Source: Longimicrobiales bacterium (GTDB lineage: Bacteria > Gemmatimonadota > Gemmatimonadetes > Longimicrobiales > RSA9). From it: DNA of 54,017 nucleotides. The first letter of the stretch is position 1. Every line of letters starts with the position of its first letter. Below, in pieces: positions 24,894 to 33,695 of the stretch. Below the pieces are notes generated by a model. The model did no database searches. It had not been told where the DNA came from and saw nothing but the letters and a program-made list of their open reading frames with translations. Where the stretch lies: NCBI GenBank assembly GCA_035764935.1, contig DASTYK010000027.1, forward strand, positions 1 to 54,017, written 5' to 3'. The position numbers were made by a program, and so were the translations under genes.

Positions 24894-27676
24894 TGGACCG
24901 TCACCCTTCTGCGCATGTGGCTGCGCACACCGTTGGACAGTTCGACCTGCAGCTCGCGATCGCGCGACTCCACCACGGCAGCGCCGCCGCGCGCGAAGGA
25001 GAGAATCTCGCCGGTCGTTGCGTCGCGGACGACCGCGAGCGGGCTCTGCACTGCATCCCACTGCACACGCACGCGCGCCCCGTCGATCCGGGTGACGCGC
25101 ACATCCGGCGCCGGGCCGCCCGCGGGTGCGGCTGGCCGCACGACGTCGACGCCCGCACCGCGCAGGTGCAGCTGCGCCGGCGCACGGCCGCGCAGCATGC
25201 GGAGCGGCACGGCGTACGCGAAGTGCCGAGCGTCGGGTGCGTGGTCGACCGTGTTTCCGTCGAAGCGCAGGGTCGCGAGTGTGCCACCGTCCGCGGCCGT
25301 CACGCTGAGCGTGTAGCGGCCGCCCCCTTTCGGCAGCACCGGAGCCGCGACCGTCTCGAACGCCGGTTCGAGAATGACACCATCTTCACTGATGCGTCCC
25401 CACACGACGAGCACCGGTTCCCTGGCGGCAGCGACTGCCGCCTCGTCCTCGCGGTACTGCATCACGGCCTCATACGTGTAGTCGCTCGACCACGTCGGGT
25501 CACAGTAGCTCATCAGGTCGTAACGCAGCGACGACGCATGCAGCTCCCCGGTGCGCAGGTCCCATCCCGGATGCGCGATGGCGCCGTTGGCGTGCGGATA
25601 GTTCGGGTCAGGATTCGCCGGTCCGCCGCACGCGACGTGTCTGCGACCGAAATTGTGCCCCCACTCGTGGGCGAGCGTCTCGGCGCGCAGGTTGCTCCAG
25701 TCGACGCCCACCGCGGCCGGCAGGCCGATGTAGCCGTACCCGGTCCCGCCACGATCGTAGGAAGGCTTGATGACGCCGTAGTAGTAGCGTTCACTGCCGT
25801 CGGCGACACTCAGCAGCCGGATCTCCTGCAGCAGCCGGTTCCACGTGCTGTCGTACTGCGCCGCGAGCGCGCCGGTAAACGTGTATGCGTTGCGGACGTC
25901 CACGTCCATGTCCGCGAGCGGATACACCGAGTAGGTGCGGTCGACGTACGCCGCCAGATTACCGGTGTTGACGTCGCCGGTGAGGCCGTTCGCACTCTGC
26001 AGCACGGGCACGAGCCGGGCGCGGAACGGTGCCGCGCTGCGGACGTCGGGCGCATGCGCGTCGCCGTCGGCAGGATAGGCGTTGTCGCTCTCGTCCGTTT
26101 CAGCGATGCCGTTGTCCGGATCGACGTCGACCCGGAACGACATGCCCGGCCGGACCAGGTCGCCGGGCAGCCGGATGTTCCAGCTGCCCGAGAGCGACTC
26201 CTCGTCCGGCGCGATCGGTGCGCCGCCGCCCGGTGCTTCCGCCATGCGCGTGTCGACGAGCACGCCGTCATGGTAGATGCGTGCCCGGACTTCGGGCCGC
26301 TCGTTCGTTTCCGCGTTGGCGCGCGCGAAGACCCGCAGCAGCGCGTCCCGACCGGTGATCAGCGGGACCGAGCCGTCGGGGCGCTGCACGGACTGCGTGA
26401 TGTGAGCGTGCAGGACGTCGAAATTGAGCCCACCGCTGTTCACGGCATACGAAACGTCCACGTCCGCCTGCGCGGCAGACACGATCTCCACCTGTCGCAG
26501 TCCGGGCGTCGCTACGTACACGGAGCCCTCGAGCTGCACGTGGTCGGCCGTGATCGTGTAGGTGCCGGGGTCGAGGCCGCTCAGCAGCGTGGTTTCACCG
26601 AGGGACGCGTGGTACGCGTTGGGCCCGCTCACGGAAACGTCCGCATGTCCGGGCTGAATGCCCGTCACCGTGACCTGCATGCTGCCGCCGATGATCCACT
26701 CGGCCGTCAGCGTCAGGTCCGTGTAGGCGGACCACGCATCGATCAGCACGAACCAGTCGCCCGCGGCCGGTGCGCGGACCAGGCACTGCTCGAGCGACTG
26801 CGGTGTCGTGGAGGCACAGTGGTGCAGTGATGTCGATGCGAAGCCGCCGGCCCGCAGGTACAGGTCGGCGTCGCCATTGCCGCCCTCGGCGCGGACGACG
26901 AGGCGAGTTGCGCCCTGCGGCACCGGGATCCGGAAGAGATGCGGTGTCCCGGTCGAGGCAGACAGCCCGGTGACCGGAATGCCGCTCTCGAGCACGGGAA
27001 CGTCCTGGTGCGCGATCGCGAGCGCCGTGAAGGTGAGTGCCAGCTGGGTTTCCGGGACCGAAGCGTGGACGGTCTGCTCACCGGCAGGGCCGAGAGTCCA
27101 GCGGGCACGGGCCACGCCGGCCGCGTCGGTTTGCCGCAGCGTGTCGGAAAGGATGCCCGAGGATGCGGCAAAACGGACTGCCCGGTTCGCGACCGGGTTC
27201 TCGTATGCGTCGCGCAGCAGGACGCGAAGTGGCTGCGGCAGGTCAGCGCCAGGCTCCGCCACCATCCCGTTGGCAGTCAGCGGAAAGATCGTGACGGGCG
27301 GACCCGCCTGAACCTCGAGCTCGATGGTCACGACCGAAAGGCCTTCGGCGCTCGCATGCAGGCGCTGCGCTCCGCTGATCGGACCTGCGGTCCACGTCAC
27401 GGAGGCCTGCCCGTCGCGATTCGTGGAGGATTCGCTGCGGTCGAGCGTCCCGCCGCCGGACTCGACTCCCCACGTTACGCGGACCCCCGGCACCGGGCGA
27501 TTCGCGCCGTCAAACGCGGTCACGGTGATCGGCTGGCCGAATGCGGTGCCGACAACGCCGATCTGATCGCCGCCCCCGGTGATCACGATCGACCGTGGTG
27601 CGCCCGGGCCCGACGGATCGCCGCAGGCGCCGACCAGGAGCACGACCAGGGCGAGAACGGGCAGGACGAGGCGCAT
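24890..27676 (-). CDS. Secreted metzincin-type metalloprotease lipoprotein with Ig-like and PPC domains
   Basis: A 928-residue lipoprotein. The signal MRLVLPVLALVVLLVGAC has a good lipobox (VGAC). Two Big_1/Ig-like domains follow (~25-230; ITVTAFDGANRPVPGVRVTWG, then LRDAYENPVANRAVRF). A PPC domain (~245-340; DADLYLRAGG, DWFVLIDAW) and a CARDB-like region come next. The peptidase domain has H670-E-W-G-H674-N-F-G677-R-R-H680 and a downstream DLMSYC Met-turn. This HExxHxxGxxH plus Met-turn defines metzincins, which bind one zinc with three His. A C-terminal beta-rich region may bind substrate or surface. It is translationally coupled to the DUF6438 lipoprotein. The target is unknown. Confidence 0.85.
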   Translation of the reverse strand: MRLVLPVLALVVLLVGACGDPSGPGAPRSIVITGGGDQIGVVGTAFGQPITVTAFDGANRPVPGVRVTWGVESGGGTLDRSESSTNRDGQASVTWTAGPISGAQRLHASAEGLSVVTIELEVQAGPPVTIFPLTANGMVAEPGADLPQPLRVLLRDAYENPVANRAVRFAASSGILSDTLRQTDAAGVARARWTLGPAGEQTVHASVPETQLALTFTALAIAHQDVPVLESGIPVTGLSASTGTPHLFRIPVPQGATRLVVRAEGGNGDADLYLRAGGFASTSLHHCASTTPQSLEQCLVRAPAAGDWFVLIDAWSAYTDLTLTAEWIIGGSMQVTVTGIQPGHADVSVSGPNAYHASLGETTLLSGLDPGTYTITADHVQLEGSVYVATPGLRQVEIVSAAQADVDVSYAVNSGGLNFDVLHAHITQSVQRPDGSVPLITGRDALLRVFARANAETNERPEVRARIYHDGVLVDTRMAEAPGGGAPIAPDEESLSGSWNIRLPGDLVRPGMSFRVDVDPDNGIAETDESDNAYPADGDAHAPDVRSAAPFRARLVPVLQSANGLTGDVNTGNLAAYVDRTYSVYPLADMDVDVRNAYTFTGALAAQYDSTWNRLLQEIRLLSVADGSERYYYGVIKPSYDRGGTGYGYIGLPAAVGVDWSNLRAETLAHEWGHNFGRRHVACGGPANPDPNYPHANGAIAHPGWDLRTGELHASSLRYDLMSYCDPTWSSDYTYEAVMQYREDEAAVAAAREPVLVVWGRISEDGVILEPAFETVAAPVLPKGGGRYTLSVTAADGGTLATLRFDGNTVDHAPDARHFAYAVPLRMLRGRAPAQLHLRGAGVDVVRPAAPAGGPAPDVRVTRIDGARVRVQWDAVQSPLAVVRDATTGEILSFARGGAAVVESRDRELQVELSNGVRSHMRRRVTVQ

Positions 27677-27712
27677 GCGGACGGCATCCGGTGAAGTTCG
27701 GCGAGATCCTGA

Positions 27713-27718
27713 AATATA
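27713..27718 (-). promoter_or_regulatory. Possible -10 box for the metzincin-DUF6438 pair
   Basis: An AT-rich island (TATATT on the minus strand) in GC-rich DNA, 37 bases upstream of the ATG at 27676. No recognisable -35 hexamer is present, so this is weak. Confidence 0.3.
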
Positions 27719-27750
27719 GTGCTGCGCACAGCCTGCGCGCGCGGTGTGTG

Positions 27751-29535
27751 TTACGGCCGGGCGGTGACCCGCTTTTCCCGCTCGATGAATTCGAGCAGCC
27801 CGAGCTCCGGCTCCTCGCGATAGCGACGGAAGAGCAGGTGCAGGTCGAGCGGGTCGTCGATCGGAAAGCGCGCGGGGATCAGCCCGCGCGGGCTCATGAT
27901 GAACGGCCAGAACTGCCGGCCGCCGATCGCGCCGTGTGCACCGACCTGGTCGTCGAAGCAGATGCAACGATCACGTTCGGGGTCATAGGCGCCGACGAGC
28001 ACCAGGTCGCCGGCGTTGTCGTACTGCACCAGCTGCGCGAGCGCGCGCCGCTCCACGACCGTCGGCGCATAGTCGGCCAGCGGATCATCACCCGCCAGCA
28101 CCTCGACCTCGCCGCTGGGCGTGATCAGCGCGCGACCGGTCAGCGATTCGACGTGCGCGCCGTCCAGCATCCGCGTGACGACGAGACCGATGCCACCATG
28201 TGCGACGAGGAAGTAGTACAGCGCGCGGCGTTCCGGCTCGCCGCGGATCTCGTCGAACGAGAGCGGCCGCTCCGGCTCCGTCCAGTACAGGTGCGCAAGC
28301 GACGACGAGTACGTGACCACCATGCGCTCGTCTGCGCGCACCACCTCCGCGACCAGCGGGAACACGCCGTACTGACTGCGCAGCCAGCGGCCGAGCCGCT
28401 GGCCACCCCGCCGCACCGGCATGCTCGACGTCTGCGAGACCTCCTCCAGCTCCTGCACCAGGAAGTCCATCACCTCGCGCGACTCGGGGGCGTAGTCGCC
28501 GGTGCCGGCCATCACCAGCACGCCATGCTCGACCGCGTTGTCGATCGTCTCGCCCAGCGTCTCCCCATACTCGACGCGGTAGGGAGTCGACGGCGTCTGT
28601 CCGTGGTCGCTCAGGATGTAGAGGTCGTACGGCCTGCCAGGCACCCGACGCAGCATCTTCAGGATCTCGCCAATGCGGCGGTCGAGCGCCCGCAGGCATG
28701 CGTATGCGGGCCTGGACTGCGGACCGAAATGGTGTGCGAACTCGTCGTAGACGTTGTACGTGGTGTAGATCGCCGGCACACCATTGTAGATGTCCAGCAG
28801 CACGGCCATCGTCTGCAGCTCGCGCAGCACCACGTTGCTGCCGATGTGCAGGAACGGCAGGTACCACCAGTAGTGCGTCGCCTCGCCCTTCGCCTGGCTG
28901 ACCAGCCGGTTCCATTCCTCCTGCAGGTACTCCCAGGCCGAGGCGAGGACCATGCGCGTCGTGCGGATCGGGTGCGTCAGGGTCAGCAGGAAGAGCCGGC
29001 CGCCCCCGATGTTCTCCAGGAAGCGGCGCGGCGTCTTGGCCGAAAGCGTGAAGTACGAACGGTCGGCGCCGCCGTCGTAGATGTTGACGTAGCTGGTGCC
29101 GCCGTTGAGGATCCCGTCCTGCGGCAGCCGGTCGCGGACGTGCTGCACGTCCGCCGGCCGCGAGCCGAGGATCACGCGCCGGTCACGCTTCTCGTACCAG
29201 CGGAAGGCCGGGATGTTGTCCTTGGTCCCGTAGAAGATCGCGCCCTGGGCCGCGGGGGTGGCGCTCGGCAGGCCCGCCGGGTAGCGGCGCACCTCCCAGC
29301 CGTCGCGCTCGATCAGCCGCCTGAGCCGGGGGCAGTACCCTTGCTCGAGCGCACGCTGGAAGTCATCATGCGCCAGCGCGTCGATCTGCACGACGATGAA
29401 CCCGCGCTGTTCGCGCGCTGCGCTGTCCGCGTCCTTGCCAGCCCGCCGCTCCGCAGCGAACGGAAAATACTTGACGCGGTAATACAGGCGGTACAGAGCG
29501 CGGCGCAGCCGCTTCAATCGATCTGGAGCCGACAT
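27751..29535 (-). CDS. Type I phosphodiesterase / alkaline phosphatase superfamily protein
   Basis: A 594-residue protein of the alkaline phosphatase superfamily, probably cytoplasmic or peripheral since the N-terminus is basic (RLKRLRRALYRLYYRVKY) with no signal. Metal-site segments are VVQIDALAHDDF (N-terminal Asp), YDEFAHHFGP (Asp/His) and LSDHGQTPS (Asp-His). GLPSATPAAQGAIFYG provides the expected Thr/Ser nucleophile region. Nucleotide pyrophosphatase/phosphodiesterase-type chemistry is likely; the substrate is unknown. ATG at 29535 lacks a ribosome site and its bases overlap the start codon of the divergent ccdA-like gene, so the true start could lie slightly downstream. It precedes the metzincin gene on the same strand. 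Confidence 0.78.
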   Translation of the reverse strand: MSAPDRLKRLRRALYRLYYRVKYFPFAAERRAGKDADSAAREQRGFIVVQIDALAHDDFQRALEQGYCPRLRRLIERDGWEVRRYPAGLPSATPAAQGAIFYGTKDNIPAFRWYEKRDRRVILGSRPADVQHVRDRLPQDGILNGGTSYVNIYDGGADRSYFTLSAKTPRRFLENIGGGRLFLLTLTHPIRTTRMVLASAWEYLQEEWNRLVSQAKGEATHYWWYLPFLHIGSNVVLRELQTMAVLLDIYNGVPAIYTTYNVYDEFAHHFGPQSRPAYACLRALDRRIGEILKMLRRVPGRPYDLYILSDHGQTPSTPYRVEYGETLGETIDNAVEHGVLVMAGTGDYAPESREVMDFLVQELEEVSQTSSMPVRRGGQRLGRWLRSQYGVFPLVAEVVRADERMVVTYSSSLAHLYWTEPERPLSFDEIRGEPERRALYYFLVAHGGIGLVVTRMLDGAHVESLTGRALITPSGEVEVLAGDDPLADYAPTVVERRALAQLVQYDNAGDLVLVGAYDPERDRCICFDDQVGAHGAIGGRQFWPFIMSPRGLIPARFPIDDPLDLHLLFRRYREEPELGLLEFIEREKRVTARP

Positions 29536-30259
29536 GGAATCGGTGTCGTTCGCCGTCGCATTCTTCGCGGGCGTACTTTCATTTCTCTCGCCATGCGTAC
29601 TGCCGCTGGTGCCGGGCTACCTCGGCTTCATTACCGGGATGTCCCTGGATGATTTGAAGGGGGACCCCCGCCGAAGCGCAGTCCTCGTGCCAGCCCTGTT
29701 CTTCGTCGCGGGTTTCGCGACGATCTTCCTGCTGCTGGGCGCGTCCGCGACGTTCCTCGGGCAGCTCCTGCTGCGCTACCAGGACTGGATCAGCCGGATC
29801 GGCGGCGTGCTCATCATCCTGTTCGGGCTCCACCTGCTCGGCGTGTTCCGGCTCACGCCGCTGATGCGCGAGCGCCGCATGCAGATCAAGGACCGACCGG
29901 CCGGCCGCCTCGGCGCGTACGCGACCGGGCTCGTCTTCGGCGCCGGCTGGACACCGTGCATCGGGCCCGTGCTCGGAGCGCTGCTCACGTATGCAGCCGC
30001 GCGCGAGACGCTCGGATCCGGCATGCTCCTGCTCGGCGGCTATGCTGCCGGCCTGGCCGTTCCGTTCCTGCTGGCAGCTCTCGCGACCGGGATGTTCCTC
30101 GAGGCGAGTCGGAAGCTGCGCGGGTGGATTCCCACGCTGGAGAAGGTGTCCGGCGGCGTGCTGGTGTTCGTCGGGCTGCTGCTGGTGAGCGGCACGTTCA
30201 CCTGGCTCTCGACCTACTTCGTGCGACTCACGCCGGAGTTCCTGCTCGAGCGGATCTAG
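29534..30259 (+). CDS. ccdA: CcdA-type cytochrome c biogenesis / thiol transporter
   Basis: A 241-residue inner-membrane protein of the CcdA/DsbD-beta family with six membrane segments and both redox cysteines: C21 in LSPCVLPLVPGY and C142 in WTPCIGPVLGA. It carries reducing equivalents from cytoplasmic thioredoxin to envelope proteins, for cytochrome c maturation or other thiol reduction. ATG at 29534 has GGAG 6 bases upstream. The same four bases CATG also hold the start of the divergent phosphodiesterase gene. The SCO1-like gene at 4215 could be a client, but it is far away. A hairpin follows the stop. Confidence 0.92.
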   Translation: MESVSFAVAFFAGVLSFLSPCVLPLVPGYLGFITGMSLDDLKGDPRRSAVLVPALFFVAGFATIFLLLGASATFLGQLLLRYQDWISRIGGVLIILFGLHLLGVFRLTPLMRERRMQIKDRPAGRLGAYATGLVFGAGWTPCIGPVLGALLTYAAARETLGSGMLLLGGYAAGLAVPFLLAALATGMFLEASRKLRGWIPTLEKVSGGVLVFVGLLLVSGTFTWLSTYFVRLTPEFLLERI

Positions 30260-30296
30260 TCCCTCGGCCTGACGTGCGTACCCGCCGGCAGGGCGG

Positions 30297-30320
30297 CCGG
30301 GTTCCTGTGAGGAAGCCCGG
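30297..30320. terminator. Hairpin between ccdA and the response regulator
   Basis: CCGGGTTCC and GGAAGCCCGG pair with a single bulged base around a five-base loop, in the 64-base gap between two convergent genes. No clear U tract follows. Confidence 0.45.
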
Positions 30321-30323
30321 CGC

Positions 30324-30716
30324 TCAGGCCGGCGTGTCGTTTCCGGCAAGCAGGGCGGGGAGCCGGCGCAGCAGCTCGCGCGGCTCGACCGGCTTGGTGA
30401 GGTACTGCGTGCAGCCCGCTTCCATGCACGCGCGCTGCTCGGCGGCGCCGACACGGCCAGTCAGGGCGACGATCGGGATGTGCGCCGTCGCCGGACTGCC
30501 CGACACCTCGCGCGCGACGTCGAGCCCCGGCCTGTCCGGCAGGCCGAGGTCGAGCAGCACCAGATCCGGTGGCTCTGCCCCAACGGTTTCCAGCGCTTCG
30601 GCCGCCGTGCCCGCCTCCTGCACCCGGTAGCCGGCGTCCTCGAGCAGCAGCCGGAACGCCTGGCGGAGCAGGGGATCATCTTCGACCAGGAGGATCGAAC
30701 TGGGGGATTCAGTCAT
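30324..30716 (-). CDS. Single-domain response regulator (CheY-like)
   Basis: A 130-residue receiver-only protein. The acidic pocket is E12-D13-D14, the phospho-acceptor Asp is D56 in LLDLGLP, the switch Thr is T86 in ALTG, and the conserved Lys is K108 in TKPVEP. No output domain follows, so it acts through a partner. ATG at 30716 follows the ABC exporter stop by 11 bases on the same strand, making an operon likely. The only kinase in the window (8538-9941) is remote; partnership is not demonstrated. Confidence 0.9.
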   Translation of the reverse strand: MTESPSSILLVEDDPLLRQAFRLLLEDAGYRVQEAGTAAEALETVGAEPPDLVLLDLGLPDRPGLDVAREVSGSPATAHIPIVALTGRVGAAEQRACMEAGCTQYLTKPVEPRELLRRLPALLAGNDTPA

Positions 30717-30727
30717 TGCGGCTGAAG

Positions 30728-32584
30728 CTAGACATCCCCCTCGGCAGCGGCAAGCGGCGTATCCTCCAGCTCTTCGGCCAGAAGCTGGCGGTGCAGCAGC
30801 TGCGCATACAGGCCGTTGCGCGCGATCAGCTCCCCGTGCGTTCCCTCCTCGACGATCCGGCCGTCGTCCAGCACGAAGATCCGGTCGGCGTGCATGACCG
30901 CGCTCACCCGATGACTGATGATGAGCGCGGTGCGCGCACGTACGACGTCGCGCAGCGCCTCCAGGATCTGCGTTTCCGTGTGCGTATCGACGGCCGAGAG
31001 CGCGTCGTCGAGCACGAGCACGGCCGGGTCGCGCGCCAGTGCCCGCGCCAGTGTTGCGCGCTGGCGCTGGCCGCCGGACAGGTTGACGCCGCGCTCGCCG
31101 AGCCGCGTCGCGAAGCCGTGCGGGAACGAGGCAATCGTCTCCGTCAGCCGTGCGACCCGCGCGGCCTCCTCGATGCGACGATCGAGGCGCTCGGCATCGA
31201 CGTCCGCGAGCAGCGGGGTGGACGGCGCGTCGTCCGTGCCCTCCTCGCGCGGCAGGCCGAGCGCGATGTTCTGCGCGATCGTTTCCGAGAATACGAACGT
31301 ATCCTGCGGCACGACGCCGATCGCGTCGCGCAGCTGCGACAGCGAGAGCTCCGGCAGCGGCACGCCGTCGAGCAGCACGACACCGCTCGTCGGATCGTAG
31401 CGGCGCGTGAGCAGCGCCACGACCGTCGACTTGCCCGAGCCGGTCGGCCCGACCAGCGCCGCCGTCTGCCCCGGCTCGATGCGCAGGCTGACGTCCTCCA
31501 GCACCAGGCGCTCCGACTTCGGGTAGCGGAACGTCACGTTGCGGAACTCGATGCCGCCTCGCACCGGGTGCAGCAGGGCAGGCTCGGCGGGATCCTGCAC
31601 GTCCGGCTGGCGCAGCAGGACCGACTGGATGCGGGTCAGCGCTGCGGCACCGCGCTGGAACAGGTTGGTGACCCAGCCGATCGCGATCATCGGCCAGATC
31701 AGCATGGCGAGGTAGATGCCGAACGCGATGAAGTCGCCGGCGGACATCGCGCCGCGCATCACCAGCGTGCCGCCGTACCAGAACACGACCAGCATGCCGA
31801 CCCCGGTCAGCGCCGACAGCGTCGGGTGGAAGACCGCGGAGATGCGCGCCAGCACCATGTTCTTCTCGAGGTAGCCCGCGTTCAGCTCGTCGAACTCACG
31901 CTCCTGCGCACTCTCCTGCCCGTATGCGCGCACGATGCGGACACCGCTCAGGTTCTCCTGCACCATCGTCTGCACGACGCCGAAGTGCTCCTGCACCGCT
32001 TCCCACCCCGCGTGCAGCCGCCGCGAGAAGTAGAGCATGACCGGCCCGAGAAGTACCAGGGGCAGCAGGGCAACGAGGGTGAGCCGGACGTCGTAACGCA
32101 GCATGAACGTCAGCGAGAACGCCGTCGCTACGACCGTGTTCACCATGTACATGATGCCCGGCCCGATCGCCATGCGCACGGCATTCGTGTCGTTGGTCGC
32201 GCGGCTCATCAGGTCGCCCGTGCGCACTCCGGCGTAGAAACCGGCGTCCAGGCGCAGCAGGTGATCGAAGAGCTCGTCGCGCAGGTCGGTCTCCATGCGA
32301 CGGCTGATGCCGTTGAGAAGCTGGCGCATGCCGAAGCGGGCGACCCCGCCCACCGCCGCGATGGCGATGATGCCGAGCGCGTGCAGCGCGACCCCGCCGG
32401 TCGTGATGTCCGCCTCGCCGAGAACGTCGATGCTGCGGCCGACCATCCACGGCACCAGCGCGGCAAACCCCGCGGCCACGACGATCAGCAGGATCCCGGC
32501 GATGATCCCGCCCGTGTAGGGGCGGGCATACGGCAGCATTGCCTGGTAGCTGCGGATCGAGCCGGTCCTGGGAGTGTCCTTCAT
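30728..32584 (-). CDS. ABC exporter half-transporter (MsbA/MdlB-like) with degenerate catalytic Glu
   Basis: A 618-residue fused membrane and ATPase half-transporter. Six membrane segments span ~15-310, including GDLMSRATNDTNAVR in the coupling region. The ATPase has Walker A G379-P-T-G-S-G-K-S-T, Q-loop VPQDTF, signature LSGGQ (502-506), Walker B VLVLDD (522-527) and D-loop SAVD. Asp527 replaces the usual catalytic Glu, as in the degenerate subunit of heterodimeric exporters such as BmrC and TM287. No second half-transporter is adjacent, so the protein either pairs with a distant partner or works as an impaired homodimer. The substrate is unknown. The response regulator follows 11 bases downstream. 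Confidence 0.9.
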   Translation of the reverse strand: MKDTPRTGSIRSYQAMLPYARPYTGGIIAGILLIVVAAGFAALVPWMVGRSIDVLGEADITTGGVALHALGIIAIAAVGGVARFGMRQLLNGISRRMETDLRDELFDHLLRLDAGFYAGVRTGDLMSRATNDTNAVRMAIGPGIMYMVNTVVATAFSLTFMLRYDVRLTLVALLPLVLLGPVMLYFSRRLHAGWEAVQEHFGVVQTMVQENLSGVRIVRAYGQESAQEREFDELNAGYLEKNMVLARISAVFHPTLSALTGVGMLVVFWYGGTLVMRGAMSAGDFIAFGIYLAMLIWPMIAIGWVTNLFQRGAAALTRIQSVLLRQPDVQDPAEPALLHPVRGGIEFRNVTFRYPKSERLVLEDVSLRIEPGQTAALVGPTGSGKSTVVALLTRRYDPTSGVVLLDGVPLPELSLSQLRDAIGVVPQDTFVFSETIAQNIALGLPREEGTDDAPSTPLLADVDAERLDRRIEEAARVARLTETIASFPHGFATRLGERGVNLSGGQRQRATLARALARDPAVLVLDDALSAVDTHTETQILEALRDVVRARTALIISHRVSAVMHADRIFVLDDGRIVEEGTHGELIARNGLYAQLLHRQLLAEELEDTPLAAAEGDV

Positions 32585-32709
32585 TCAGGTCGCCCGAGGT
32601 CCCACGGAGTGCACACCCGCACACTCGATGAAGGGAGTCGAATCAGTGAAAAGCGCGGCGGGACGCGGATTTCTACGGTACGGCACGGGCGCGCGGGGCA
32701 CCCCGGGCA

Positions 32710-32725
32710 TGGCATATCGGTTGCA
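32710..32725 (+). promoter_or_regulatory. Sigma-54-like promoter upstream of the glycine-zipper lipoprotein
   Basis: TGGCATATCGGTTGCA keeps the -24 GG and -12 GC elements at the canonical spacing and matches TGGCA-N6-TTGCA. It lies about 93 bases before the ATG at 32819. The rest of the 234-base region between the divergent genes shows no other clear element. Confidence 0.6.
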
Positions 32726-32818
32726 CCTACTCCGAGCGTCAAACGACAGAATACCGAGACGGTAGGGAACGGAGCGAACGCAATCAAGCGCTCCGGCACT
32801 TTATTCAGGAGAACGCTC

Positions 32819-33667
32819 ATGCCGCGTACGAACCGCTGGGCCGCGCTGGCCCTGATGATTCCGCTGGCGATGCTGCCGGCAGCGTGCGGCGACAACGGAG
32901 ACGAGCGGGCCGCGCTGGAGCAGGACGAGCTCGAGCGCGAGCTGGACCTGGCGCTGCAGGGAGATACGCTCGACGGCACGTTCCAGGACACCGCCCAGTC
33001 GATGGACACGGTGCCCGAGGCGGCGGCGCCCGCGCCGGCGACGCCTCGGCCCGAGGCACCGCGTGCGTCGACGCCGCGTCCGGCGCCGTCCAACAACACG
33101 CCGGCGCCCGCGCCGCGTCCGGCTCCCCGGCCGACCACGGCCACCGTGCAGGCGGGTACGACGTTCGCGCTCAGCCTGAACGAGGAGCTGTCGACGGAGC
33201 GCAACCAGGCGGGTGACGGCTTTACCGCCACGCTGTCGGAGCCGATCCTGGACGCGAACGGCGACGTCGCAATCCCGGCCGGCGCCACGGTGCGTGGTCG
33301 CGTGACCAAGTCCGCGAAGTCCGGCCGTGTCGGTGAGACGGCGGTGATCACGGTTGCGTTCGAGGCGGTCAGTTTCAACGGCCGCAGCTACCCGCTGCAG
33401 GCCACCGTGGTCGAGGCAAACCCGGAGCGCCGCAACCGCACGCCCACGAGTGAGCAGGTCGCCAAGGCCGCAGGTGGTGCCGCCGCAGGTGCGGTGCTGG
33501 GTCGCGTGCTCGGCAAGAGCACCAGCTCGACGATCAAGGGCGCGGTCATCGGCGCCGCGGCCGGTACCGCGATCGCCATGGGCACGGCGGACGTCGATGC
33601 AGTGCTGCCCGCGGGCTCGCGGATGGTGATCCGGCTGGACGCGCCGGTCGAGGTGCGGCGGACCTGA
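32819..33667 (+). CDS. Glycine-zipper envelope lipoprotein
   Basis: A 282-residue exported protein. The signal ALALMIPLAMLPAAC ends in a lipobox-like site. An acidic stretch (DNGDERAALEQDELERELD) leads to a Pro/Ala-rich linker (~65-110). A beta-domain follows (TFALSLNEELSTERNQAGDGFTATL ... IPAGATVRGRVTKS). The C-terminal glycine zipper GGAAAGAVLGRVLG and GAVIGAAAGTAIA probably inserts in or lies on a membrane. Similar beta-domains occur in acidobacterial envelope proteins of unknown role. ATG at 32819 follows AGGAG at 8 bases. Expression appears driven from a sigma-54-like promoter, and a hairpin follows the gene. Confidence 0.78.
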   Translation: MPRTNRWAALALMIPLAMLPAACGDNGDERAALEQDELERELDLALQGDTLDGTFQDTAQSMDTVPEAAAPAPATPRPEAPRASTPRPAPSNNTPAPAPRPAPRPTTATVQAGTTFALSLNEELSTERNQAGDGFTATLSEPILDANGDVAIPAGATVRGRVTKSAKSGRVGETAVITVAFEAVSFNGRSYPLQATVVEANPERRNRTPTSEQVAKAAGGAAAGAVLGRVLGKSTSSTIKGAVIGAAAGTAIAMGTADVDAVLPAGSRMVIRLDAPVEVRRT

Positions 33668-33695
33668 CGTCTCGGACTTCGTCTACCAACTGCTT

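Noticed and set aside
24833-26830. A 665-residue plus-strand frame over the metalloprotease gene
   Set aside because: The minus strand holds a full metzincin with signal peptide and HExxHxxGxxH; the plus frame shows no recognisable domain.
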